Shown here one piece after another: positions 26,935-35,880 of a stretch of DNA of 64,000 nt. The notes under the pieces were generated by a model, which was given only the letters and a program-made list of their open reading frames with translations, was not told where the DNA came from and made no database searches. Source of the stretch: Albidovulum litorale. Lineage in GTDB: Bacteria > Pseudomonadota > Alphaproteobacteria > Rhodobacterales > Rhodobacteraceae. The stretch covers positions 186,001-250,000 of the forward strand of contig NZ_JAOWKZ010000001.1 of the NCBI RefSeq assembly GCF_025751495.1, written 5' to 3'. The position numbers and the translations under genes are program-made. Position 1 is the first letter of the stretch, and each line of letters opens with the position of its first letter.

Positions 26935-27653
26935 GCCAGGTCCCGGTCTTCCCGCCCTTGATGACCGGACTGGCCGCGGGGCCCGCCAACCCGTTCACAA
27001 TTGCCTGTGATCAGGCCGAACGCGGCACCGATGCCGGGCTGATCGCATGGTCGGTTTCGCCCGAACGGCTGCGTGCAGCCATCGTTCTCGCGCCTGAAAC
27101 GCCCCTTGCATCGGCCATGGCCGGGTTCATCGCCTGCGGGGTCGGAATGCAGAACGCCCTTGGTGCGCTCGTGCCGCCCGAAACCGCGGTCCATCTCGAC
27201 TGGTCGGGGGGTATTCGGCTGAACGGCGCCCATGCCGGAGCGCTGCGGGTTGCCGCAGCCACCGACGATCCCAGCGAGGAACCCGACTGGCTGGTCGTCG
27301 GGATGGAACTGACACTGAGCCTACCACCCGATTGCGAACCGGGCGCCTTCCCGGACCGTACCGCGCTCGATCAGGAAGGCTGCGGCGGGCTTGACCCTGT
27401 GCACATCCTGGAGGCCTGGTCGCGCCATACGCTGCTCTGGCTCAATACGATCGAGGATGCCGAGGGCCGCGCGGACCTTCACCGGGAATGGGAGGGTCTG
27501 GCCTGGAAACTGCATGACACGGTGTCCGTCGCCTCTGACGGCACACGGATCGAAGGGACGTTCCTTGGCGTCGATGAAAACTTCGGCATGCTTCTGAAGA
27601 CGGGCGGCACGACGCGGCTCTTGCCCCTTTCGTCACTTCTGGAGGATGTCTGA
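26931..27653 (+). CDS. Biotin/lipoate protein ligase-like protein with DUF4444
   Basis: This is a 240-residue protein with the alpha/beta fold of biotin/lipoate A/B protein ligases (TGLAAGPANPFTIACDQAERGTDAGLIAW, then IVLAPETPLASA). The C-terminal 60-70 residues (LAWKLHDTVSVASDGTRIEGTFLGVDENFGMLLKTGG) form the DUF4444 domain, which resembles the small C-terminal domain of BirA. The GxGxHGR-type substrate loop of true ligases is not evident, so enzymatic activity is uncertain. It overlaps mrp by four bases and abuts DUF6505. It belongs to the conserved fdh-linked group; its role is unknown. Confidence 0.82.
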
Positions 27654-28132
27654 TGCTGCTGGCCCGCGCGATCCATTTCGACGAAAGCGACATGAACGTC
27701 TTTGCAAATCCGGCGAGGACCGGCGAGTGGGCGATCTCGGGAGGGTTCGAGTTTTCCAACTGGTCCACGGCGGACCTTGTCGGCAAGGCGCGCCAGGCCT
27801 TTGCAAACGGCTGGCTGGGGGTAGAAACCTTTGGCCGCGTGACCTTCGTCGCCGTGACCCGGATCGAAGCGGCGGAATACGAGACGCTGGCGACCCGGCT
27901 CGCCGAACATTTCGTCGCGGTCTACAGCGCCCCTTCGGTCGAGGCCGCCTTGCCGATAGCGACCGAGGAACTGGCCCAGATGGCCGATCTTTGCGCCGAC
28001 CACGCTCCGAACACGGTGCTGACGGTGATGCGCGAATTGACCGAAGCGGGCGTGCGCGAACAGTACCGTTTCATCGAGGCAAGCGAGGCCGGGCTCGACC
28101 AGTTCGCGATCCACGGGACACTGGACGAATAG
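27653..28132 (+). CDS. DUF6505 protein
   Basis: This is a 159-residue soluble protein (LLARAIHFDESDMNVFANPARTGEWAISGGFEFSNW...). The N-terminal half fits the family annotated DUF6505; the C-terminal half is helical (ATEELAQMADLCADHAPNTVLTVMRELTEAG). The ATG shares its first base with the last base of the preceding stop codon, so translation is coupled. It closes the DUF6494-Mrp-ligase run. No catalytic motif is visible; function unknown. Confidence 0.8.
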   Translation: MLLARAIHFDESDMNVFANPARTGEWAISGGFEFSNWSTADLVGKARQAFANGWLGVETFGRVTFVAVTRIEAAEYETLATRLAEHFVAVYSAPSVEAALPIATEELAQMADLCADHAPNTVLTVMRELTEAGVREQYRFIEASEAGLDQFAIHGTLDE

Positions 28133-28414
28133 CGCCAGAGACCCGTCCGCTCAGGATCGTCCGCCGCCACATGACGACAGGCGAAGCCGTATTTGATTCG
28201 CGATTCCAGTGTCATGGTCCGTGTCCGACACGCGAAATCACGGCAATCCGGAAAAAATTCAACCTATGCGCGAAAGCTTCATCGCCTGGAACGATGCAGC
28301 GCCACAATTCCGCCGCAATTATGGACATGAGCCGCATATCTGCCTTGCGGTTCTCGTTTCTAGTTCCCGGAGCGTGGCTCTGGATTTCTTGCAACGCATC
28401 AAAGGAGATACTTC
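28133..28414 (+). promoter_or_regulatory. Leader region upstream of the Flp pilin gene
   Basis: These 282 bases hold no convincing gene. They must contain the promoter and 5' leader of the Tad locus; AAAGGAG (28399-28405) is the pilin ribosome-binding site. I did not find a clear -35/-10 pair, nor a correctly spaced sigma-54 site. Confidence 0.5.
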
Positions 28415-28624
28415 ATGCGTTCGACTCTTATGCAAAAACTTCGTGGCTTCCGCTCCAACGACGAAGGCGTCACGCTCGTTGAATACGGTATTGGCCTTAC
28501 TCTCGCGGTTGTCGTGGGCACCTTCCTGCTGACCAACCTCGGCGGCGCAGTGCAGGGCGAAATGTCTGCCGCTTGCAATGTACTTACTGGCGCTACGGCA
28601 AACACCTACACCGGCACTTGCTGA
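28415..28624 (+). CDS. flp: Flp-family type IVb pilin
   Basis: This is the 69-residue prepilin. The leader ends at G18, and the mature protein starts VTLVEYGIGLTLAVVVGTFL, with the Glu at mature position 5 and the Tyr at 6 that define Flp pilins, all in one hydrophobic helix. The C-terminus has two Cys (SAACNVLTG and the terminal Cys) that could form a disulfide. AAAGGAG precedes the ATG. A very strong hairpin follows the stop, which fits higher expression of pilin than of the assembly genes behind it. The pilin should be cleaved by the prepilin peptidase encoded 10 kb downstream. Confidence 0.95.
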   Translation: MRSTLMQKLRGFRSNDEGVTLVEYGIGLTLAVVVGTFLLTNLGGAVQGEMSAACNVLTGATANTYTGTC

Positions 28625-28640
28625 TTCAGTATTCACGCAT

Positions 28641-28677
28641 TTTCCTTCCGCCCCTCTTTTCAAGGGGCGGAAGGAAA
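28641..28677 (+). other. Long-stem hairpin between flp and cpaB
   Basis: A perfect 15-bp stem (TTTCCTTCCGCCCCT 28641-28655 with AGGGGCGGAAGGAAA 28663-28677) encloses a seven-base loop. No T-run follows. It is well placed to act as a partial terminator or RNase block that sets the ratio of pilin to assembly-protein mRNA. Confidence 0.8.
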
Positions 28678-28730
28678 CAAGGTTCGAGCGTCAGCCGAAT
28701 CAAATCCTCAATGAATTAAGGAGAACTGCC

Positions 28731-29537
28731 GTGGGCGCCCGTTCCATCCTCGTCGCACTGCTCGGAATCGCCGTTGCCGGGGGATCGGCTTTCGCTGCAC
28801 GCGAATATCTCGACCGCAGCAGTGCTGTTGCCTCTACCGACCCGGAAGCGGCCCTCGTCTCGGTGATCGTCGCCGGCCACGACATTCCATTCGGCCAGCC
28901 AATTCAGGCGAATATGCTGCAGGTCATGTCCTGGCCGCGCGCGGCCTTGCCGCCCGGCGCAATAACCGACCTCGACGTACTCGTCGCCCAGCCCGGTATG
29001 CCGCCCCGCCGCGCAACGCGCGCGATGTCACAGGGCGAACTCATTCTTGCATCGAAGATCTCGGAATTCGGCGAAAAGGTAACGATCGTTCAGACTCTCG
29101 GTGCGAACACCCGCGCGATGGCAATCAGCGTTGATGCTCAGACCGCCGTCGGCGGCTTCGTTACTCCAGGCGACTCCGTTGACATCGTGCTGACTCAAGG
29201 CGGCGGTGACGGGCTGCGCGCCATTACCATTCTACAGAACATCCGCATTATTGGCGTCGACCAGCAGGCCGACGAACAATCCGACCAGCCCTCGGTCGCG
29301 CGCACCGTTACCGTCGAAGTGACACCGGAACAGAGCCAGACCCTTGCACTAGCACAGAAAGCCGGAACGCTCAGCCTGTCTCTGCGTACGCTCGACAGTG
29401 CAATCGATGAGCCGCTCGACTCCATCCGTCTGTCAGACATCCTGCGCGATAAGTCGCCCGTGGACGATCCGGCCGAGGCTAAGGCCACGATCCGCGTGCG
29501 CCGCGCCAACGAAGTCGAAGATGTGGAAGTCGATTGA
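28731..29537 (+). CDS. cpaB: Tad pilus assembly protein CpaB/RcpC
   Basis: This is a 268-residue inner-membrane-anchored periplasmic protein of the Flp machinery. The N-terminal helix (ILVALLGIAVAGGSAFAAREYL) is followed by a SAF domain (SVIVAGHDIPFGQPIQANMLQVMSWP) and the RcpC domain (VTIVQTLGANTRAMAISVDAQTAVGGFVTPGDSVDIVLTQ). In other systems CpaB contacts the secretin and stabilises the assembly. The start is GTG with AAGGAG eight bases upstream; the longer in-frame start at 28578 would lie in the pilin gene and cross the hairpin. Confidence 0.93.
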   Translation: MGARSILVALLGIAVAGGSAFAAREYLDRSSAVASTDPEAALVSVIVAGHDIPFGQPIQANMLQVMSWPRAALPPGAITDLDVLVAQPGMPPRRATRAMSQGELILASKISEFGEKVTIVQTLGANTRAMAISVDAQTAVGGFVTPGDSVDIVLTQGGGDGLRAITILQNIRIIGVDQQADEQSDQPSVARTVTVEVTPEQSQTLALAQKAGTLSLSLRTLDSAIDEPLDSIRLSDILRDKSPVDDPAEAKATIRVRRANEVEDVEVD

Positions 29538-29555
29538 TCAAGGGACGCTCAGGAC

Positions 29556-31064
29556 ATGAAGATCCGTACACAACTGCGCAGTTTCACACGCCGCGAGGAC
29601 GGGACGATACTGGTCTTCTGGGCGATGGCGCTGGCTATGGTCCTGGGACTGGTCGCGCTGTCCTTCGACATTGGACGTCTGGCGGCCACGCAGTCTGAAC
29701 TTCAATCCTTTGCGGACCATGTCGCGCTCACCGCAGCGGGCGAGCTTGATGGCAAGTCTGACTCAATCACGCGTGCGACCGCTGCCGCGGCAAACCTTAT
29801 TGCCGACACCCAGACATTTGGCAGCGGCAGCCGCGCACTGGCCGGCAGCGCAGACTACACGCTCGACTTCTATGCCACATTGCCCGCCTCCGACGCTTCG
29901 CCGCTCGTCCTGCCGTCACCGAACCCGTCGCCGCCGTCACCCGAAAACGCGGTCTATGCTCAGGTCATTGTTAATCCGAAATCCGTGGGTTTTGCCTTTG
30001 GGTCTGTGATTTCAACATTTCTTGGCGGCGGTAACCTGTCACCCTCAACCAACGCGGTCGCTGTTGCAGGCTTCACCCAATATGCCTGCGATGTGGCGCC
30101 GATGATGTTCTGCATCCCGGATCCGAGCTTTGACGCATCAGACCCCGCAAGAGTTGGTGACATGATCCGGCTACGCTCGGGTGGACAGGGCGCTGCTTGG
30201 GGACCGGGGAACTTCGGCTTCCTGCAACCGTCTACCCTGGCACTAGATTCAACGGGGGCTTGCGCTGGCATCAGCGGCACCGGACCTCAACTGAGCTGCA
30301 TCCTCGGCGCTGCTGGCTCCATCACCCAATGCTTCCCGCAAAAAGGTGTGAATACGGAACCGGGCCAGAAGGTCGGGATCACCAGCGCGATGAATTATCG
30401 TTTTGATATGTTTCCGAACAGCACGCATGGCCCCGGCAAGGAAATGAACGACCCGCGCTTTGCACCGGCGCCAAATGTCGTCAAGGGAATTCAGCCAAAC
30501 GGCGGAGGGTGCGGATGGCAGGGGCAGTTGGATCCTACCGACGCCATGGCCCTTCCAAGGGACACCTGTTTCCCAGGCTGTGCGCCCTATGGGAATGGTT
30601 CTTGGGATTCGGCGACCTATGAGACGACGAACCATCCAAGCGTAGCTTCCGGCACGCTCACAGGAATGACCCGGTATCAGACCTACCTGTGGGAGCTTAC
30701 GAACGCCGGCGGCTTTGCCATTCCACCAAATTCACCGGTATCCAATCCGATCCTTCCGTCGAAGACCGTTGAAACCGGGCGCGCGCAATGCTCACCCTGG
30801 CAGTCTGACCCGGATCGGCGCGTCATCATCATCGCCGGAGTCAACTGTGACCCAACACAGGGCGGCGTGTCGATCAGTGGTTCTGCAACGAATGTGCCGG
30901 TTCACCAGTTTGTCAAAATGTTCATCACCGAGCCGATCGTCCAGAACGGCAGTGGTGGAACGACTTCGCTGGATATCTATGCAGAGATCATCGGATCTGC
31001 CGAGGTTCCCGGCTCCAATGGGACGGCGGGCGTCATCCACGATGTCGTGCAGCTTTTCAGGTGA
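29556..31064 (+). CDS. TadG-like pseudopilin/pilus-associated protein
   Basis: This is a 502-residue protein with a pseudopilin-type N-terminus (FTRREDGTILVFWAMALAMVLGLVALSFDIGRLAA) and the TadG N-terminal segment SELQSFADHVALTAAGELDG. The large periplasmic remainder is Pro/Gly/Asn-rich with several Cys (YACDVAPMMFCIPD, CFPGCAPYG) and no recognised von Willebrand domain. In Tad systems TadG is a minor component needed for pilus anchoring. It is the first of three TadE/G-like genes in a row. Confidence 0.85.
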   Translation: MKIRTQLRSFTRREDGTILVFWAMALAMVLGLVALSFDIGRLAATQSELQSFADHVALTAAGELDGKSDSITRATAAAANLIADTQTFGSGSRALAGSADYTLDFYATLPASDASPLVLPSPNPSPPSPENAVYAQVIVNPKSVGFAFGSVISTFLGGGNLSPSTNAVAVAGFTQYACDVAPMMFCIPDPSFDASDPARVGDMIRLRSGGQGAAWGPGNFGFLQPSTLALDSTGACAGISGTGPQLSCILGAAGSITQCFPQKGVNTEPGQKVGITSAMNYRFDMFPNSTHGPGKEMNDPRFAPAPNVVKGIQPNGGGCGWQGQLDPTDAMALPRDTCFPGCAPYGNGSWDSATYETTNHPSVASGTLTGMTRYQTYLWELTNAGGFAIPPNSPVSNPILPSKTVETGRAQCSPWQSDPDRRVIIIAGVNCDPTQGGVSISGSATNVPVHQFVKMFITEPIVQNGSGGTTSLDIYAEIIGSAEVPGSNGTAGVIHDVVQLFR

Positions 31065-31068
31065 CCGT

Positions 31069-31584
31069 ATGGCGACGCGTATGAACCATAGAGTACGCCG
31101 GTTCTGGGCTTGTTTCGCCCGCTCGGATGACGGTGCTGCGCTGGTTGAGTTTGCAATAGCGCTGCCGATGATGCTGGTCGTCTTCGCGGTGATAGTTGAA
31201 GGGGGCCAGATGCTCATCAACTATCAAAACGCCATTACCGGCGTGCGCGATGCAACCCGATACCTGTCACGCGTCGTCCCTTCGAACATCTGCCCCCCGG
31301 CAGGATCCGGATCCGTCGCCAGCCATACTGGCAAGGTAACGACCATCGTCACCCAGACCATAACGAACACCTCTGCGTTTGGTGGCCATATTACCGTGAA
31401 CTCGGTCACGCCATCGCTCGCATGTTCTACTGGTACCTACCGCATCAGCCCGGTTGGTGTGACGAGCGTGACCGCAAACCTCACTATTACGTTTCCCTTT
31501 GGCAACATCTTTTCATTTGTCGGCTCGTCGATGACCTCTGTCACGACCAGTGTGACGGATTCGGCAAGGGCCTACGGCACATGA
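31069..31584 (+). CDS. TadE-like pseudopilin (first copy)
   Basis: This is a 171-residue protein with the TadE signature SDDGAALVEFAIALPMMLVVFAVIVEGGQMLI: a Gly before the processed end, Glu at position 5 and a long hydrophobic helix. The rest is a Thr/Ser/Val-rich beta region with one Cys pair. Start ATG lies five bases after the TadG stop; the much longer in-frame start at 30715 overlaps tadG and has no support. The stop overlaps the next gene (ATGA). Confidence 0.85.
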   Translation: MATRMNHRVRRFWACFARSDDGAALVEFAIALPMMLVVFAVIVEGGQMLINYQNAITGVRDATRYLSRVVPSNICPPAGSGSVASHTGKVTTIVTQTITNTSAFGGHITVNSVTPSLACSTGTYRISPVGVTSVTANLTITFPFGNIFSFVGSSMTSVTTSVTDSARAYGT

Positions 31585-32255
31585 CCGGTATCGACTTTCA
31601 TAACCGCATGAAGAACTGCAGTCGCCGCTTCCTCGCAGATGACAGCGGCACGACGCTGGTCGAACTTGCGATCGTCCTTCCTCTGTTCCTATTGCTTCTG
31701 TTCGGGCTGATCGATTTCGGCCGGATGAGCGCTGATTTCGTGATGGCCGACAAGGCGATGCAGCGCGCAGCGCGGATCGCCGCTGTGAGACCGCCCGCAT
31801 GCGCAGGTGTGCCGGCCACCCATCAGCGCGGCACGGTTCCTACGGGCACGACACCGCCGCGGTTCGGTACGCTCTGCTCTGCAGGAGCGACTGTTTGCGC
31901 GAGCTCGACCGTTACATGCAGAGGCGACATCACGAATCCGACGGTCAATGAAATCTGGAACTCGCTTGGCGTGTTGATGCCAAGCAATTCCTCCCCGAAC
32001 CAGTTGCTCTTTCGCTACGAATCCGATCCCAACCTCGGCTTCCTCGGCGGTCCCTACACCCCCGTCGTGACGGTTGAGATTGTGAATACCATACAGGACC
32101 CTGCGGGTGGACTTGCGTTCCAGTTCGTGACGCCCCTCGGAGCGCTCGCCACTCTCGCCGGGGCGACTGGCACACCGCTAAGCAACTCCGTCCCATTCCC
32201 GGCGATGAGCACCTCACTTCCCGCCGAAGACCTCAATCTTGGGGAAAATGGATAA
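31581..32255 (+). CDS. TadE-like pseudopilin (second copy)
   Basis: This is a 224-residue protein with the motif DDSGTTLVELAIVLPLFLLLLFGLIDFGRMSADF, the TadE pseudopilin signature. It is processed by the prepilin peptidase in known systems and is a minor pilus component. The periplasmic part contains five Cys between about residues 73 and 115 (PPACAGVP, TLCSAGATVCASSTVTCRG), so disulfides are likely. Its ATG overlaps the preceding stop by four bases. An earlier start at 31422 would lie within the first TadE gene. Confidence 0.87.
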   Translation: MTGIDFHNRMKNCSRRFLADDSGTTLVELAIVLPLFLLLLFGLIDFGRMSADFVMADKAMQRAARIAAVRPPACAGVPATHQRGTVPTGTTPPRFGTLCSAGATVCASSTVTCRGDITNPTVNEIWNSLGVLMPSNSSPNQLLFRYESDPNLGFLGGPYTPVVTVEIVNTIQDPAGGLAFQFVTPLGALATLAGATGTPLSNSVPFPAMSTSLPAEDLNLGENG

Positions 32256-32293
32256 ACCAAACCCGGCGCTGACGCGCCGAAAAGGACAGACGA

Positions 32294-33499
32294 ATGGCAA
32301 CTGAACCGAAAAGATCAATGTTGGTAATTGCGAAAGGCAGCGGTGTTGCCGACGCCATCATCAGCGCGTTTTCCGGTGAGACTGACCTTCGCATCGAGAC
32401 AAAAGACGCGACCCTTGCCCAGATGAATGGCAAGGCGATAAGCGCATTGGCAAATTACGACGTCATCATGTTCCAGGCGAGCCCGGATGACAGTGCGGAA
32501 ATCGAAGCCATACAGAGTCTGGTATCGAACCGTCGAAACGAAACAACGCTTGTTGCGCTGGCTGATGGCGACATTTCGTTGTCGAAGGCGCGCGCACTCA
32601 GCAATGCCGGCGTCGACGAGGTTCTGCCGTTGCCGACCGGCGATGGCAAAATCGACGCCCAGATGATCCGCCTCAGCAGAAAAAAGACGCCGCAGCATGG
32701 TGGCGGTGCCCAGGCACAGGGCCGCATCATAGCGGTTGCGCAGGCACGCGGCGGTGTCGGTTCAACGACGGTCGCGGTGAACCTCGCCGACCAGCTCTGC
32801 CGCAGCAAAGGTCTGTTTTCGCGCAGCGCTGGACATAAGGTAGCGTTGGTGGACTTCGATCTGCAGTTTGGCACGGTCGGGTCGTTTCTCGACCTCGGCG
32901 AACAGGACACATTGCTGCAGCTCGCCTTGGACGGAACCGTGCCCGATGCCAACTTCCTGGAGCAGTCCATGGTGGACCTGCCGAGCGGTCTTTCGGTTCT
33001 CGCTGCACCATCGTCATTCGCGCCGCTCGACTCGCTGCGCTCCGATCAGGTTGCGGCGATCCTCGATACACTCCGCGAAAAATATGAATTCGTGGTCGTC
33101 GATATGCCTCGGGCGCTCGTCGGCTGGGTAGAGCCCATCGTACAACGCGCTGACGAGATGATGGTTGTTACGGACATGTCGGTTTCCTCGGTGCGTCATT
33201 GCCGTCGACTGATCGACTTTTTCACGCAAGACAATCACGCCTTGCCGGTAGAGGTCGTGATCAACCATCAACACAAGCCGCTTATGCAATCCCGCCTGCA
33301 CCGCGAAGCTGCCAAGGTGCTCGACCGCAAACTGGAACACTGGCTTCCGCATGATCCGCGTGCGGCCAGTGGCGCGGCAGACCGCGGAAAACCACTTTCG
33401 GTGGCAGCGCCCCGTTCACCGCTCGGCAAAGCAATCGCCCGCCTTGCCCGAGCCACACTTTCCGTCCGTCAGGTCGCAATGCAGCGCCCGGCGAAATAG
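32294..33499 (+). CDS. cpaE: Tad pilus assembly protein CpaE/TadZ (MinD-like ATPase)
   Basis: This is a 401-residue protein. Residues about 1-125 form a receiver-like domain without the full phospho-acceptor site, and residues about 140-370 form a MinD/ParA-type ATPase with the deviant Walker A QARGGVGSTTVAVNLADQL and KVALVDFDLQFGTVGSF. CpaE/TadZ proteins place the Tad machine at its cell position, often the pole. The signature Lys of the deviant P-loop is replaced by Gly/Ser (GGVGSTT), as in other CpaE proteins, so ATP hydrolysis may be weak. AAAGGAC precedes the ATG. Confidence 0.92.
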   Translation: MATEPKRSMLVIAKGSGVADAIISAFSGETDLRIETKDATLAQMNGKAISALANYDVIMFQASPDDSAEIEAIQSLVSNRRNETTLVALADGDISLSKARALSNAGVDEVLPLPTGDGKIDAQMIRLSRKKTPQHGGGAQAQGRIIAVAQARGGVGSTTVAVNLADQLCRSKGLFSRSAGHKVALVDFDLQFGTVGSFLDLGEQDTLLQLALDGTVPDANFLEQSMVDLPSGLSVLAAPSSFAPLDSLRSDQVAAILDTLREKYEFVVVDMPRALVGWVEPIVQRADEMMVVTDMSVSSVRHCRRLIDFFTQDNHALPVEVVINHQHKPLMQSRLHREAAKVLDRKLEHWLPHDPRAASGAADRGKPLSVAAPRSPLGKAIARLARATLSVRQVAMQRPAK

Positions 33500-33510
33500 G
33501 AGACTAAGTC

Positions 33511-34902
33511 ATGTTCAAACAGTTCACGCGTACCAATCGCGACAAGCCCTCCAACGTCGTCGAACTGGCGCGCCAGCCCACAGCGCCCGTGTCGGTCCTG
33601 CCCGAGCCGACCGAGCAGGATTTGGAGCTTACCGCCCGTTTAGAGCTGAAAAGCCATCTTCACGACATCCTGCTCGACCGGCTCAACCTGTCGGTCATTG
33701 ACCGGGTTCAGCCTGAGGAACTGCGCCGCGAAGTGGCCACTCTTGTTTCACAGGTGCTGAGCGAGGAAGGCCGCCCGATGCGGTCGGAAGATTTCAAACT
33801 GCTCGTCGACGAGCTTTTGGACGAAGTGCTCGGGTTTGGACCGCTTGAACCACTGCTGGCGGACCCGACCGTCAACGACATTCTCGTCAACAGCCACCGC
33901 AGCGTGTTTGTCGAACGCGCGGGTGTTCTTGAAAAGACCAAGGTCCGGTTTCGTGACGAACGCCATCTTCTCAGGATCATTGACAAGATCGTCAGCCGCG
34001 TTGGCCGCCGGGTGGATGAGTCCAACCCCTGGGTCGATGCAAGACTTCCTGATGGCAGTCGCGTGAACGCCATTATCCGTCCCTGCGCCATCGACGGCCC
34101 ATCGCTGTCGATCCGAAAATTTGCCCAGGATCGTCTGAACCTCGACCGGATGATCGAAATCGGCACGCTAAACGCCGCCGCAGCAGAGCTTCTCAAAGGC
34201 CTCGTCCAGGCGCGCCTGAACGTCTTGATTTCCGGTGGCACCGGCTCGGGCAAGACAACAATGCTCAATGCATTGTCCTCCTTCATCAGCGGCAGTGAAC
34301 GGGTCGTCACGATCGAAGACGCCGCCGAACTGCAACTTCAGCAAGAACACGTGGTGCGGCTGGAAACGCGCCCGGCCAACCCTCAAGGCACCGGTATGGT
34401 CGCGCAGCGCGACCTCGTCCGAAACGCTCTGCGGATGCGGCCCGACCGCATCATCGTCGGTGAGGTACGTGGCGCCGAAACCTTCGACATGCTTCAGGCC
34501 ATGAATACCGGCCACGAAGGTTCCATGACGACGGTCCACGCAAACACGGCACGCGATGCGCTGGGCCGGATCGAACAAATGGTGACGATGATCGGCCTCG
34601 ATTTCCCTGTCTCGGCGATCCGCAGTCAGATTGCTTCCGGCCTTCATGTCGTCGTCCAGCTCAACCGCCTCAGCGATGGCAGCCGTCGCGTGATCAGTGT
34701 CTCGGAAATCACCGGGATGGAGGGCGACAAGATCATGATGCAGGACATCTTCATGTTCCGTCGCCGCGGTCTGGATGAGAATGGCCGGGTTCTGGGAGAT
34801 TTCATTACCACTGGTATTCGGCCGAAATGCTACGAGCAACTGCGTCAGGCGGGCGTCGATTTGCGTGGCGATCTGTTCCTCAGTGACGGAGCAAGGGCAT
34901 GA
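33511..34902 (+). CDS. cpaF: Tad pilus secretion ATPase CpaF/TadA
   Basis: This is the 463-residue hexameric ATPase that drives pilin extrusion. Walker [10 protein letters not shown] is at about residues 242-250, followed by the Asp box ([13 protein letters not shown]), Walker B region ([19 protein letters not shown]) and His box ([17 protein letters not shown]). The N-terminal part holds the CpaF-specific helical domain ([22 protein letters not shown]). It overlaps tadB by four bases (ATGA). Length and motifs are fully typical. Confidence 0.96.
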   Translation: MFKQFTRTNRDKPSNVVELARQPTAPVSVLPEPTEQDLELTARLELKSHLHDILLDRLNLSVIDRVQPEELRREVATLVSQVLSEEGRPMRSEDFKLLVDELLDEVLGFGPLEPLLADPTVNDILVNSHRSVFVERAGVLEKTKVRFRDERHLLRIIDKIVSRVGRRVDESNPWVDARLPDGSRVNAIIRPCAIDGPSLSIRKFAQDRLNLDRMIEIGTLNAAAAELLKGLVQARLNVLISGGTGSGKTTMLNALSSFISGSERVVTIEDAAELQLQQEHVVRLETRPANPQGTGMVAQRDLVRNALRMRPDRIIVGEVRGAETFDMLQAMNTGHEGSMTTVHANTARDALGRIEQMVTMIGLDFPVSAIRSQIASGLHVVVQLNRLSDGSRRVISVSEITGMEGDKIMMQDIFMFRRRGLDENGRVLGDFITTGIRPKCYEQLRQAGVDLRGDLFLSDGARA

Positions 34903-35867
34903 TCCAGACTGCAAACTTCGAACTTACGTCCCTCGCCTATGTCGGGGTTTTCGTCGGGGTACTGCTCGCCTTCTCGGGGATTTACCAGATCCTGACACGC
35001 AAGGAGACATTGTCTGAAACCCGCAACCGCCGCATGAAAATGATTGCAGCCGGTGCGACGACTGAAGAGATGCTGCGGCTTCTGAAACCCAACACCGATG
35101 ATTGGAGCCTCAAACACGTCCCCTTGATCGGGACACTACCGTCGGATATCCGCCGTGCCGGTTTGACCACAACACCGTCTCTGTTCCTCACGGTTATGAT
35201 CGGGTCTTTCGCTGTTATCACGCTTGCTGCATCGACCATGGTTGCTGCCCCGGTCGCCGCTGCATTCGGTTTATTTACAAGCGTCGTGGTTCCGGTCATG
35301 TGGCTCCGCATCAAGCGGAAAAAACGAATGGATCAGTTGGTACGACAACTGCCGGAAGCACTTGATCTCATGTCACGCGGACTTCGGGTTGGCCATCCTC
35401 TCAACACTACGATTGCATCGGTCGCGAGCGACATGAGAGATCCGATAGCAACCGAATTCGGAATCATGGTGGATCAGATCAGCTTCGGCGATGATCTCGT
35501 CGATGCTATGCTGGAATTCGCAGAACGTACGGAGCTGGAAGACACGCGTTACCTCGCCGTTAGCGTTGCGATTCAGCACGGCACCGGTGGTAATCTCGCT
35601 GATGTATTGGCAACTCTGTCGAAGGTCATCCGCGACCGGATGTCTATGCGCAAGCGGATACAAGCGATATCTGCAGAAGGACGACTTACCTCATATTTCT
35701 TGAATTCCCTTCCGTTTGTCATCTTCGGCGCAATGACCGCCTCGTCACCCGATTACTATCTGGGTGTCAGCGAACATCCGATGTTCCGCACGATTGCCAT
35801 CCTTGTCGTCGTGCTCATTGTCGCGAATTTCTTCGTCATGCGGCGCCTTGTTAATTTCAGAATCTAG
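34899..35867 (+). CDS. tadB: Tad inner-membrane platform protein TadB
   Basis: This is a 322-residue member of the GspF/TadB platform family, which transmits the ATPase motion to pilin. It has an N-terminal transmembrane helix, two central ones (SLFLTVMIGSFAVITLAAS, VAAAFGLFTSVVVPVMWL) and a C-terminal one (MFRTIAILVVVLIVANFFV), with the T2SF domain between (RQLPEALDLMSRGLRVGHPL...). The start overlaps cpaF and is coupled to it. tadC follows 13 bases later. Confidence 0.93.
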   Translation: MIQTANFELTSLAYVGVFVGVLLAFSGIYQILTRKETLSETRNRRMKMIAAGATTEEMLRLLKPNTDDWSLKHVPLIGTLPSDIRRAGLTTTPSLFLTVMIGSFAVITLAASTMVAAPVAAAFGLFTSVVVPVMWLRIKRKKRMDQLVRQLPEALDLMSRGLRVGHPLNTTIASVASDMRDPIATEFGIMVDQISFGDDLVDAMLEFAERTELEDTRYLAVSVAIQHGTGGNLADVLATLSKVIRDRMSMRKRIQAISAEGRLTSYFLNSLPFVIFGAMTASSPDYYLGVSEHPMFRTIAILVVVLIVANFFVMRRLVNFRI

Positions 35868-35880
35868 GGGAACTAAGCAA

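Noticed and set aside
28360-28400. TGGC...TTGCA resembling a sigma-54 promoter before flp
   Set aside because: The spacing between GG and GC is 13 bases, three more than allowed.
30715-31068. Early start for the first TadE-like gene
   Set aside because: It would overlap the TadG-like gene over 350 bases; the pseudopilin leader begins near the ATG at 31069.
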